DNA of 11,076 bases from Syntrophaceae bacterium UBA2188 (GCA_002327985.1 DCVM01000129.1:1-11076); one strand, 5' to 3'. Counted from the first letter of the stretch, positions 1 through 6,512 are shown. Numbers and translations: made by a program. The notes: a model not told the origin generated them from the sequence alone.

Positions 1-66
1 GATGTCCTGAACGTTATCACCTATGAACCATGCAATCACAAACGCTCTGGCTTCCTGCGAAAATGA
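1..66 (+). CDS. possible C-terminal tail of a gene cut by the window edge
   Basis: Frame 1 is open from the first base to a TGA at 64-66 and encodes 21 residues (DVLNVITYEPCN, then a basic end with HKR and LRK). The composition is protein-like, but the stretch is too short to assign a family. It could be the end of a gene entering from the left or chance coding. No terminator directly follows; the nearest hairpin is a 7-bp stem at 137-156 (CCGATCT/AGATCGG) without a T-run. I do not recognise the protein. Confidence 0.2.
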   Translation, partial: DVLNVITYEPCNHKRSGFLRK

Positions 67-378
67 CACCCACCTTTCGCCTCGGCTCACTATTGTCAAA
101 AATCACTCACCCTCGCTCTTCTCGTCCATCCATAGACCGATCTGCCATGAGATCGGCCCTCGTAACGAACCCATACCGTTACAAAATGACCCACAAAGCT
201 CTTTATCTACCCGCTTGTCAATAGAAAAAACAAAGAAGATTTGATTGAATCCCCATAGCTGGCAATACGCGGCTTAGTTCTTCCAGCGTCATTCTGTAAC
301 TACGCTACAGAATGACGCTTATTCGAAACATTGTATGAACGAGGTCAATTCAAGTTTGTGGAGTTCAGGAAGTTAGTT
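67..378. other. non-coding stretch with small inverted repeats
   Basis: I see no convincing gene here. The short plus-strand open frames lack ribosome sites and have unnatural composition. Three stem-loops are visible: CCGATCT/AGATCGG (137-143/150-156, 6-nt loop), GTAACG/CGTTAC (162-167/177-182, 9-nt loop), and the perfect long repeat listed at 285-319. None is followed by a clear T-run on either strand, so they read as palindromic intergenic repeats rather than terminators. Confidence 0.5.
285..319. repeat. perfect 14-bp inverted repeat (REP-like palindrome)
   Basis: AGCGTCATTCTGTA (285-298) and TACAGAATGACGCT (306-319) are exact reverse complements separated by a 7-nt loop. Neither strand has a T-run after the stem, so a rho-independent terminator is unlikely. 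The CGTCATTCTG core resembles palindromes often scattered between genes in bacterial genomes, so it is probably one copy of a dispersed repeat. It lies 60 bp past the 3' end of the minus-strand small gene at 379-645 and could stabilise that transcript's end. Confidence 0.75.
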
Positions 379-645
379 TCAACTGAGACTTTCCTTGTCG
401 AGATCTTCTATCTCAACTCTTTTAGCTTTTGCCTTACCAGCCTTTGTCTCCCTGTCCGTGACCGGGTCCCCAAGAATCTCTCCGATTTCCTCTATTGCCT
501 TCTGAAACCTCACCTCCGACCCGTGTCCGTGAACCGTGCTCGGAAGATTATCAACGGCATAAGCTAAATTGAATATCCCAGCAAACGTCCATGAAAAGAA
601 AAATAGAGCAACAATAGCTAATGATTTTAATAGATTATTGCTCAT
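379..645 (-). CDS. small putative exported protein, unknown family
   Basis: The frame encodes 88 residues. The N-terminus has the form of a Sec signal peptide: polar/basic MSNNLLK, a hydrophobic stretch at about residues 8-27 (LAIVALFFFSWTFAGIFNLA), then AYA at 28-30 followed by VD, a good signal peptidase I site. The predicted mature part is about 58 residues, charged and without cysteine, with a Lys/Ala-rich segment (KAGKAKAKR) and an acidic end. The ATG at 645-643 is preceded by GGGGA about 7 nt upstream, which supports this start. A minus-strand terminator lies just upstream (669-705), so the gene is either freshly initiated or controlled by attenuation. No family recognised. The signal peptide and ribosome site make it plausible, but the small size leaves real doubt. 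It would act in the periplasm or envelope. Confidence 0.5.
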   Translation of the reverse strand: MSNNLLKSLAIVALFFFSWTFAGIFNLAYAVDNLPSTVHGHGSEVRFQKAIEEIGEILGDPVTDRETKAGKAKAKRVEIEDLDKESLS

Positions 646-668
646 TTGGTTTCCCCATTATCAAAAAT

Positions 669-705
669 AAAGCCCGGCATCCTTTATTTTGAAATGCCAG
701 GCTTT
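669..705 (-). terminator. rho-independent terminator on the minus strand, in leader position
   Basis: Read on the minus strand, AAAGCCTGGCAT (705-694) pairs with ATGCCGGGCTTT (680-669) across a 13-nt loop, and the stem runs into TTTATTTTTGA. The single non-Watson-Crick position (675/699) is a G-U wobble in minus-strand RNA but a C-A mismatch in plus-strand RNA. This supports the minus strand as the transcribed one. The U-tract ends only about 17 nt before the ATG of the small exported protein, directly upstream of its GGGGA site. That fits either the end of a separate small RNA or a transcription attenuator in the gene's leader. Confidence 0.7.
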
Positions 706-900
706 CCATAACTCTATCCACTCCTGCCCCCCCGGAAAGGGAATGATCTTGTTTAGACGGGAAGATAGGACATCCCAAAAGTTCTTGTTCTAAAAGACCA
801 ACCTGATGTGTGTAGCCTCTGAAATACCACAGCAGTAAACCCTTGTCCAGAAGAAACTTTTCACATGCCAAAATACCCATAGCCCTCACAAGGATTACTC
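706..900 (-). ncRNA. candidate leader RNA or small RNA ending at the 669-705 terminator
   Basis: A minus-strand RNA must exist for the terminator at 669-705 to act. The sequence before it could form several local helices: CCTTGT/ACAAGG near the 5' end, TGTGG with CTACA across a short loop, and CATTCC with GGAGTG around a C/G-rich core near 723-752. It matches none of the riboswitch classes I can recall (no c-di-GMP-I GACGCAAAGC core, no cobalamin box), nor tmRNA, SRP RNA or RNase P RNA. An 84-codon frame covers 889-635 but has no clear ribosome site and runs through the terminator, so I do not call it a gene. The 5' end is not defined by the sequence. Confidence 0.3.
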
Positions 901-1262
901 ATTACCAAATCCACCCACCGGGCTTTCGCTTATAAAGGAGATAAACTCCCCTTTATTATTCACAAGGCATCAGCTATAATTTTCACGAACCTAACTTGAA
1001 CAAGCCAGAAACAACCAGGGGTTATGATATGTTGCAACCAACAATCAAATAAGCAGTAGGAGATCACCTTTATGCTTGCCTACCGGCAGGCAGGCGTTTC
1101 TGTTATCGGTTAAGGTAACGGCCAAAGAATGAAGAGACGCTAAACGTAACCTTTTATTAACGATACGGGCATCGTTACCGTTGAACGAAACCTTTATTTT
1201 CTAATAAGGTACTCATGGATAAATATTGAGGGGAAAAAGGAAGTGAATAGGAGGGAGCTTCA
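901..1262. other. non-coding upstream region with palindromes
   Basis: No gene is supported. Visible elements are: an imperfect stem ATAAAGGAG/CTCCCCTTTAT (932-940/946-956); a near-palindrome GCCTACCGGCAGGC (1078-1091), a type of short palindrome common between bacterial genes; a stem TAACGAT/ATCGTTA (1158-1164/1171-1177); and GGTAACG (1114-1120) complementary to CGTTACC (1173-1179), which could bring these into one folded unit. A weak promoter-like TTGAAC at 1181-1186 has no well-placed -10 box. AGGAGGG lies about 8 nt before the ATG at 1263 and is a strong ribosome site. Confidence 0.5.
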
Positions 1263-2558
1263 ATGAAGAAGAACGAAATTTATGAAAAACATAAGAAATA
1301 TTTAGTGCCCTGTGTGGCCACCTATTATAAAGAGCCCCTTATATTGGACCGGGGAAAAGGAAAGTATGTCTATGACATGGACGGGAAAGAGTATCTCGAT
1401 TTTTTCGGAGGCATTGTCACCATCAGCGTGGGTCATTGTGATGATGAGATCACGGCAAAGACCTGCGAGCAGATGAAAAAACTCCAGCACACCTCCACCT
1501 TTTATCCCAATGTTCCAATCATTTCCCTCGCTGAAAAGTTGGCCCAGATCACTCCCGGGAGGTTAGAAAAGTCCTTTTTTACTAATAGTGGAGCGGAAGC
1601 TGTTGAGACCGCTATTCTTCTGGCCCAACTTTATACAAAAAGTCATGAGATCATCGCTCTTCGTCATGGTTACAGTGGAGCGACCCTCCTCACCATGAAT
1701 CTCACCGCTCATGCAAAATATCGTCTTATTGAAAGCCTTGTCCCTGGCATCCAATACGCTCACAATGCTTACTGTTTTCGATGCGCCTTTGGAAAGGAAT
1801 ATCCCCAGTGCGATCTTGATTGCGCGAAGGATGTGAAAGAATTGATTGAGACCACCACTTCTGGACATCCCGCTGCGTTGATTGCAGAGCCCATTCAGGG
1901 TGTCGGAGGATTTATCACCCCACCGAAAGAATACTTCAACGAGGTTGTCTCCATCATTAAGAAATATGGAGGGCTCTTCATCTGTGATGAGGTTCAGACA
2001 GGTTGGGGAAGAACAGGGGGAAAGATGTTCGGGATCGAACACTGGGGAGTTGAACCTGACATCATGGTGATGGCCAAAGGTGCAGCCAATGGGGCTCCGG
2101 TTGGACTCACGATTGCCATACCTGAGGTGGGGGATTCCCTTAACGGATCGCATCTGTCCACGTTCGGTGGAAATCCGGTGACGGCCACGGCCATCCTTGC
2201 AACCATCGATGTGATTGAGAAAAGGAAGCTCGTCCAGAATGCCGAGAAGATGGGTTTGTATCTAAAGGAACGGTTAAATGAATTGAAAGAAAAATATCGG
2301 GCCATCGGTGAGGTTCGCGGGATGGGTCTGATTCAAGCCTTGGAGATGGTTAAAGCGAAAAAGGAACCTGCCCCGGATTTGGTCTCCGAGATCTTTGAGA
2401 GTACGAGAGAGCAAGGGCTTCTCATCGGCAAGGGCGGTCTCTATGGGAATGTCATACGAATCGCACCTCCTTTGACTATCGGAAAGGGAGATATTGATCA
2501 AGCCATTGATATGATGGATCGAGCCTTTGAGAAGATTCGACATCCTCGCACTGACTAA
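1263..2558 (+). CDS. class III (AGXT2-like) PLP-dependent aminotransferase
   Basis: This 431-residue protein is a full-length fold-type I, class III aminotransferase, expected in the cytoplasm. Visible marks in order are the N-terminal strand (KGKYVYDMDGKEYLDFFGG, 32-50), the phosphate-binding TNSGAEA (107-113), HGYSGAT (135-141), EPIQGVGG (209-216), cofactor-binding Asp242 in CDEVQTGWGRTG (241-252), the Schiff-base lysine K272 in MAKGAANG, and STFGGNP (299-305). The C-terminus (GLLIGKGG, RIAPPLTI) matches alanine-glyoxylate aminotransferase 2 better than ornithine or GABA aminotransferases. A four-cysteine cluster (C171, C174, C183, C187) sits in the segment where human AGXT2 is also Cys-rich. 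The start has AGGAGGG about 8 nt upstream. The M20 hydrolase follows after 19 bp, suggesting co-transcription. The amino donor and keto acceptor cannot be read from sequence; beta-amino acids, 4-aminobutyrate or acetylornithine-like compounds are possible. Confidence 0.93.
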   Translation: MKKNEIYEKHKKYLVPCVATYYKEPLILDRGKGKYVYDMDGKEYLDFFGGIVTISVGHCDDEITAKTCEQMKKLQHTSTFYPNVPIISLAEKLAQITPGRLEKSFFTNSGAEAVETAILLAQLYTKSHEIIALRHGYSGATLLTMNLTAHAKYRLIESLVPGIQYAHNAYCFRCAFGKEYPQCDLDCAKDVKELIETTTSGHPAALIAEPIQGVGGFITPPKEYFNEVVSIIKKYGGLFICDEVQTGWGRTGGKMFGIEHWGVEPDIMVMAKGAANGAPVGLTIAIPEVGDSLNGSHLSTFGGNPVTATAILATIDVIEKRKLVQNAEKMGLYLKERLNELKEKYRAIGEVRGMGLIQALEMVKAKKEPAPDLVSEIFESTREQGLLIGKGGLYGNVIRIAPPLTIGKGDIDQAIDMMDRAFEKIRHPRTD

Positions 2559-2560
2559 CA

Positions 2561-2580
2561 AGGGGAAGAAGAGAGCCTTG
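2561..2580 (+). promoter_or_regulatory. ribosome site and TTG start of the M20 hydrolase
   Basis: AGGGGA (2561-2566) lies just past the aminotransferase stop and about 11 nt before the TTG at 2578-2580, with further purine-rich GAAGAGAG between them. No in-frame ATG precedes the conserved first helix, so a TTG start is needed. Rare start codons and suboptimal spacing often mean lower or coupled translation; coupling here is inference. Confidence 0.5.
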
Positions 2581-3867
2581 AAGATCGGCCGATTATTAAA
2601 AGAGATTAAAAAAAGGGAACTGATTCAGCTTACGCAAGATCTCATTCGAATTCCGAGTGTCCGGCGTCAGGGGCAAAGTGAGCAGAAGGTAGCCCTTTAT
2701 CTCTCCCGCCTCTTGGAAGGGATGGGACTCGATGTAGTCGTCGAGGCCGTGGAACCCGGCGCTCCAAATATCATCGCTGTACTGCATGGTGAAAGCGAAG
2801 GCCCCTGCCTGATGTTTGAATGCCACACGGATGTGGTCACCGAAGGAGATCCCTCTGAATGGAAATACGGACCTTTTGAGGGGAGGTTGGTAGGGAACCG
2901 AATCTACGGAAGAGGAGCTTGTGATACCAAGGGGAATTTGGCTGCAGCGGTGATGGCGGTTCAGGCGATCAATCAATCCGGTATCCCTTTTAAAGGGAAA
3001 ATTCTTTTGGGAATACTGGTTGACGAGGAAGGAATGATGACCGGGGTGAAACATTTTATTCGCCATGGATGGGCGAATGGCATTCACGCAGCGATTATCT
3101 GTGAGCCCGTGGATAATCATCTCTGCATTACACAGAAAGGGGCCCTCCGGGCTGAGTTGATCACATCTGGAAAGATGAGCCATGGGGCCATGCCCCTTGC
3201 GGGTCTCAATCCCATTCCTCCGATGATATCGATCCTGGAAAAAATGAGGCAATTGGAGGAAGAGGAGATTGAAAGGTTGGGAAAAGATGTCTTTTTGGGA
3301 TACCCGAGTATCACCCCTACGGTGCTTCAGGCACCCGTCAAAGGGGAGCCGCAGCTCAATGTCATCCCCAACCAGTGTAGGGCCTTGCTCGACATTCGGA
3401 CCATCCCGGGTCAGTCTCATGAGGCCCTGAAGAAGCAGTTGGAAGATATTGTCAAAGAGGAAGAGCGATCAGTGAATGCCAGTCTCGATTCCGGGCCTTT
3501 AAAAGAGATAAGAGAGACACTTGAAAAGGGTCTCTCAAGAGGAATGTCTTTTCAGTCAACACTCAATGTGTTTGAAGATCGGCCCTGGACCAGGACACCT
3601 CGGGAGGAACCGATAGTCCAGTCTGTTTCGAAAGCGATTCGATCCATCACCGGAGAAGAACCCACTTACGGGGGGGTCCTGGGTGCGACGGATGGTACTT
3701 TTCTCTCTGCGTGGGCAGGAATTCCCATCGTGACGATCGGTGCGGGGAAATGGATGATTCCCCATCAAAAAGATGAATGGGTCTCTGTTGAAGATCTTGA
3801 CCTCACGGCAAAAATCTATGCCGTTAGCGCCTTGGAATTTTTAGGGGGAGCAGGCAGTCGCATTTGA
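2578..3867 (+). CDS. M20-family (ArgE/DapE-type) zinc amidohydrolase
   Basis: From the preferred TTG at 2578 this is a 429-residue binuclear-zinc hydrolase of the peptidase M20 family (acetylornithine deacetylase, succinyl-diaminopimelate desuccinylase and relatives), which removes an acyl group or residue from an amino compound. Visible metal and catalytic residues are H83 and D85 in ECHTDVV, bridging D116 in GACDTKG, catalytic E150 and metal E151 in VDEEG, E176 in CEPVD, and H396 in IPHQKDE. H202 in KMSHGAMP marks the dimerisation/lid domain. The frame is open back to another TTG at 2527, inside the aminotransferase. The 2578 start avoids a 32-bp overlap, begins with MKIGRLL before the usual ELIQLTQDLIRIPSV helix, and has AGGGGA about 11 nt upstream. 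It is not the HyuC/AllC carbamoylase subgroup. Coupling to the aminotransferase suggests the two act on one pathway. Substrate unknown. Confidence 0.9.
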   Translation: MKIGRLLKEIKKRELIQLTQDLIRIPSVRRQGQSEQKVALYLSRLLEGMGLDVVVEAVEPGAPNIIAVLHGESEGPCLMFECHTDVVTEGDPSEWKYGPFEGRLVGNRIYGRGACDTKGNLAAAVMAVQAINQSGIPFKGKILLGILVDEEGMMTGVKHFIRHGWANGIHAAIICEPVDNHLCITQKGALRAELITSGKMSHGAMPLAGLNPIPPMISILEKMRQLEEEEIERLGKDVFLGYPSITPTVLQAPVKGEPQLNVIPNQCRALLDIRTIPGQSHEALKKQLEDIVKEEERSVNASLDSGPLKEIRETLEKGLSRGMSFQSTLNVFEDRPWTRTPREEPIVQSVSKAIRSITGEEPTYGGVLGATDGTFLSAWAGIPIVTIGAGKWMIPHQKDEWVSVEDLDLTAKIYAVSALEFLGGAGSRI

Positions 3868-3931
3868 ATGAGCCAACTTTTTTGGGATGGCATCAAATCT
3901 CAATTTTTCAAGCCTGACACCAGGTTTTCTC

Positions 3932-4717
3932 TCATCCAAATTTTCCTCCTCGGCCGGCTCCCTTGACAAAGCGTGCGGCGCCGGCGCGGCCCTCTGCCTC
4001 TACCATGGAAAATCCTTTCTGGAACTCATTCCGCATGGCCTCCTTTAAAGGAAGGTCCCATTGGGTGTAGGCGGACAGGCGGTCGGTGTTGAGACAGGCC
4101 TGGGGAAAGGAACTGATCTCTAAGGCTAACTTTTCAGCCGATTCTCGGGACTTCTCTTTCGGCACCAACCTGTTTACGAGGCCCATGGTCAGCGCCTCTT
4201 GGGCAGGAACAGGCCGGCCCGTAATGATCAGGTCGAGGGCACGGCTCAGACCGATTAAACGGGGGAGGCGTACGGTTCCCCCGTCGATCAGCGGGACGCC
4301 CCAGCGGCGACAGAAAACGCCCAAGATGGCGTCTTCTTCCATCACTCGGAGGTCGCACCAGAGAGCAAGTTCCAGGCCTCCTGCAACAGCATATCCCGCG
4401 ATGGCAGCGATCACCGGTTTGGAGAGGACCATGCGGGTCGGCCCCATCGGTCCGTCCCCCTTGAATTGCTTCGGTAGGCGAGATGCGTAATCCCTGCTTG
4501 CGATGGCCTTGAGGTCAGCTCCAGCGCAGAAGGTGCCGTGTTCGCCGAAAAAGACCGCGACTTTGGCTTCCTTATCCTTTTCAAATAGGCGGAAGGCATC
4601 AGCCAGGGCTCTGGCAGTGGACCGATCTACGGCGTTTCGTACTTCGGGACGGCTGAGGATCACCGTGGTGACAGGGCCCTTTTTTTCTGTACGAACTGTT
4701 AAGGAGCTACTCGGCAT
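3932..4717 (-). CDS. crotonase-fold enoyl-CoA hydratase/isomerase family protein
   Basis: This 261-residue protein is the normal length for a single-domain crotonase acting on acyl-CoA thioesters in the cytoplasm. Visible marks are the N-terminal strands with LSRPEVRNAVD (21-31), the first oxyanion-hole motif FCAGADLKA (63-71), the second around AIAGYAVAGGLELALWCDLR (105-124), the GGTVRLPRLIG segment (146-156) and ITGRPVPAQEALTMGLVN (165-182). By manual alignment to mitochondrial enoyl-CoA hydratase, the first catalytic Glu is kept (E116) but the second is replaced by C135, with D145 nearby in PLIDGG. So hydratase activity should not be assumed. AGGGGAGGA about 4 nt before the ATG firmly supports the start. 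Its G+C is visibly higher than the transporter gene upstream. It is in the same direction as MFS-FmdB, separated by 262 bp with a hairpin, and converges on the M20 gene. Confidence 0.88.
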   Translation of the reverse strand: MPSSSLTVRTEKKGPVTTVILSRPEVRNAVDRSTARALADAFRLFEKDKEAKVAVFFGEHGTFCAGADLKAIASRDYASRLPKQFKGDGPMGPTRMVLSKPVIAAIAGYAVAGGLELALWCDLRVMEEDAILGVFCRRWGVPLIDGGTVRLPRLIGLSRALDLIITGRPVPAQEALTMGLVNRLVPKEKSRESAEKLALEISSFPQACLNTDRLSAYTQWDLPLKEAMRNEFQKGFSMVEAEGRAGAARFVKGAGRGGKFG

Positions 4718-4979
4718 GAAATCCTCCCCTCAAGGCCCATTCCTTCCCGGTATTTGGATATTTTTTCTCCAGGGCTCCTGGAAGATAAAGGCCATTGATA
4801 TTTTCTTTTTTTTCTTTCTTGCGCTTTACTCCTTACGATCAAAGGATAACGCAATGCGTTATGCCCTTTTTGATCTTTTGTTAGGAGGGTCAACTTTTTT
4901 ATGAATAACACCACTTTTCGAAATGTTAAAAGTCAAGCATGACCTCAAAGCCTTTCACATGAAAAGTGCAGGTTTTCAA
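4718..4979. other. intergenic gap with poly-T/poly-A stretch and hairpins
   Basis: I support no gene here. The gap holds the long hairpin at 4837-4875, a short stem TCCAGG/CCTGGA near 4769-4783, and a T-rich run at 4799-4820 (plus strand). The minus-strand frame through 4914-4699 runs through the hairpin and has unnatural composition. No good minus-strand promoter for the crotonase was found; a TTGACC at about 4893-4888 has no -10 at proper spacing. Confidence 0.5.
4837..4875. repeat. long imperfect stem-loop in the FmdB-crotonase gap
   Basis: GATCAAAGG..ATAACGCA (4837-4853) pairs with TGCGTTAT..CCTTTTTGATC (4855-4875), giving inner and outer stems with a small asymmetric bulge and a tight loop. 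In the plus direction a T-rich TTTTG follows, so it could terminate plus-strand read-through, although no plus-strand gene ends here. In the minus direction (the direction of the flanking genes) no T-run follows. It may therefore be an mRNA-stabilising or processing hairpin, or an operator. Confidence 0.55.
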
Positions 4980-5327
4980 CTACGTCCCCTCGGCGGTAGG
5001 CTTTGAACCCTTCTCTTCTTCCATAGCTTCTTCCACCATCTGGTCTACATCCTCACCCATCTCCTCGCCTAACTCTTTGCCCATCCGTTTCATCCATCTG
5101 GCCATGCTTTTTGGATCTTTTTCATCCAGGCTACCCCATTTCGATGGGTCAGCCAAATTCTCCATCCTGCTTTCTTCCGAACGGATTACCCTCACCCTCG
5201 ACAGGACGCGTGACATCTTTTTACTTTTACATCGTTTGCATTGGGGGATGAAGGTCTCATCGGTTTTAATTAAGATAAATTCGGAAATCTTCCCACACTC
5301 ATTACATCGATACTCATAGATGGGCAT
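4980..5327 (-). CDS. FmdB-type zinc-ribbon protein with acidic C-terminal tail
   Basis: The 115-residue protein starts with the classic FmdB regulator signature MPIYEYRCNECG and has two CxxC knuckles, C8/C11 and C30/C33, forming one zinc ribbon (residues 1-45). The rest (about 50-115) is highly charged, with Met- and Glu-rich likely helical segments (RWMKRMGKELGEEMGEDVDQ), as often seen in deltaproteobacterial members. The family was first linked to formamidase/amide gene regulation, but most members have no known role. Its ATG overlaps the end of the MFS gene by 14 bp, and its ribosome site AGGGAGGAG lies inside the MFS coding end, so translational coupling is likely. Start choice is firm. 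Whether it binds DNA, RNA or protein cannot be told. Confidence 0.9.
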   Translation of the reverse strand: MPIYEYRCNECGKISEFILIKTDETFIPQCKRCKSKKMSRVLSRVRVIRSEESRMENLADPSKWGSLDEKDPKSMARWMKRMGKELGEEMGEDVDQMVEEAMEEEKGSKPTAEGT

Positions 5328-6474
5328 ATCTCTCCTCCCTTTTTCTTACGACAAAATGGAAATACAGGAGATTGATGATTGCTGTGAAAGCTAAGCAGAG
5401 GAACATGATTGGATAGTTGGTGAAATGAACAATGAAGCCCATGATGACCGAACCCATGCCTGCTCCAAAGTCGGAAAGCGCCATATAGGTGCCTATGGCT
5501 GGTCCTCGCAGGGGACCTGCCAGATCGAGGGTATAAGCCACCAAGGTCGGATAGAAAAAGGAATTTCCTATCCCCCAGATTACGGCAACCAGAATGAACA
5601 TGGGGAGGGTGGTAGAGAAGGCCAGCATTATCATGGCTATGATTTGGGCGATGAGGCAAGGGAAGATCACCTTTTCTCTGGGGTAGAGATCTAATATCCT
5701 TCCACCAAGGGCGCGACCGAAAATAAGAGTGATGGCCATCGCGGCGAAAAAGAGACCAGGATTGGCCATTCCATGATTCAGGGCATGAAGAGGAAAGAAG
5801 GCCGTGACTGCCCCCCAGATCATGCTGCCCATGAAGGCCATGATGGCCGATGGAAGGGCTACACGACTCAAGAAGGGTTGGTCCTGCAAGGAATGTTTCT
5901 CCAAAGGATCGACCTCCCTTTTTTCCAATTTGAGGGTGATGCATAGAGATCCTAAAGATAAGATTGTGCAGATGATGAAGAGGACGTGGAAATCGAAGAA
6001 GTTCATAAGGGCTACACCGAAAGAAGGGGCGAGAGCAAAAGCGACATTGATGGCAAGATAAAAGTAACTGATGCTCTGCCCTCGATGGGCTTCGGGGCTG
6101 ATCCGGGAGACCAATGTGAACGAAGCTGTGGCAAAGAAGGCCAATCCAATCCCTTGAAGAATTCTGACGATCAGGAAGGGCCAAAAGGGTTTGGCGATGA
6201 GATAGGCGATCGACGAGAAGGCATAGAGAAGGGTTCCTGCGATCATGAAGTTTCTCTCAGGAATTTTTAGAAGGGCCCTTCCGATCAGAGGCCTCAGGAT
6301 CAATGAAGAAACGCTGAGGGCCCCGACGAGAATGCCGATTCCTGCCTCTGTGGATCCCAATCTTGAGAGGTAGATCGGGATGGTGGGGATGAGGGTGAAG
6401 AAAACAGAGGAAAAAGCAAATTGGGCAAAGAAACAGAGAACAAAATCTCGGGTTAATATTTTTTGCGTCGCCAT
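5314..6474 (-). CDS. MFS transporter, 12 membrane segments
   Basis: This 386-residue inner-membrane protein is the usual length for a drug/metabolite-type major facilitator. About twelve hydrophobic segments can be traced (roughly 10-30, 42-64, 77-95, 98-122, 134-156, 162-182, then after a charged loop at 183-204: 207-229, 238-258, 270-288, 292-314, 325-350, 355-376). The loop after segment 2 has a weakened motif A (RPLIGRALLKIPERN), and the equivalent second-half loop is GRALGGRILDLYPRE. GPAIGTYMALSDFGAGMGS (323-342) is the second-half motif typical of sugar/arabinose-efflux-like facilitators. The ribosome site before ATG 6474 is weak (GAGAATAAGAT), but the N-terminus looks natural. It overlaps FmdB by 14 bp, so they form one transcript. 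Substrate and direction are unknown; efflux is the default guess for this subgroup. Confidence 0.9.
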   Translation of the reverse strand: MATQKILTRDFVLCFFAQFAFSSVFFTLIPTIPIYLSRLGSTEAGIGILVGALSVSSLILRPLIGRALLKIPERNFMIAGTLLYAFSSIAYLIAKPFWPFLIVRILQGIGLAFFATASFTLVSRISPEAHRGQSISYFYLAINVAFALAPSFGVALMNFFDFHVLFIICTILSLGSLCITLKLEKREVDPLEKHSLQDQPFLSRVALPSAIMAFMGSMIWGAVTAFFPLHALNHGMANPGLFFAAMAITLIFGRALGGRILDLYPREKVIFPCLIAQIIAMIMLAFSTTLPMFILVAVIWGIGNSFFYPTLVAYTLDLAGPLRGPAIGTYMALSDFGAGMGSVIMGFIVHFTNYPIMFLCLAFTAIINLLYFHFVVRKREERYAHL

Positions 6475-6512
6475 ATCTTATTCTCGATTATGTAGAAAAT
6501 AACCCTATTATC

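Noticed and set aside
23..244. 73- and 64-codon plus-strand frames near the left end
   Set aside because: No ribosome sites, unnatural Ser/Pro/His-rich composition, and they cross stem-loops; treated as non-coding.
331..567. 78-codon plus-strand frame opposite the small exported protein
   Set aside because: No Shine-Dalgarno, and it overlaps almost fully the minus-strand frame that has a signal peptide and ribosome site.
635..889. 84-codon minus-strand frame upstream of the small exported protein
   Set aside because: It has no clear ribosome site, an odd composition, and reads straight through the terminator stem at 669-705, so it is more likely non-coding leader or small RNA.
1181..1207. 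possible promoter TTGAAC with TAATAA before the aminotransferase
   Set aside because: The spacer is only 15 nt and the -10 match is poor, so it is not listed as a promoter.
2596..3420. 274-codon antisense frame within the M20 hydrolase
   Set aside because: The sense frame keeps all M20 metal residues; the antisense frame shows no domain features.
2578..3867. reading the M20 gene with the aminotransferase as a reductive pyrimidine degradation pair
   Set aside because: The hydrolase lacks the HyuC/AllC carbamoylase pattern and no dihydropyrimidinase or dehydrogenase gene is present.
3900..3931. possible terminator between the convergent M20 and crotonase genes
   Set aside because: Only a 4-bp CCTG/CAGG stem before TTTTCT is visible, too weak to support.
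4503..4904. 133-codon plus-strand frame across the start of the crotonase gene
   Set aside because: It is antisense to the well-supported crotonase and continues through the hairpin-rich gap; the composition is typical of an opposite-strand shadow.
5270..6184. 304-codon minus-strand frame inside the MFS gene in another frame
   Set aside because: Very rich in Ser, His, Arg and Pro with no family likeness, and it overlaps the clear 12-segment transporter.
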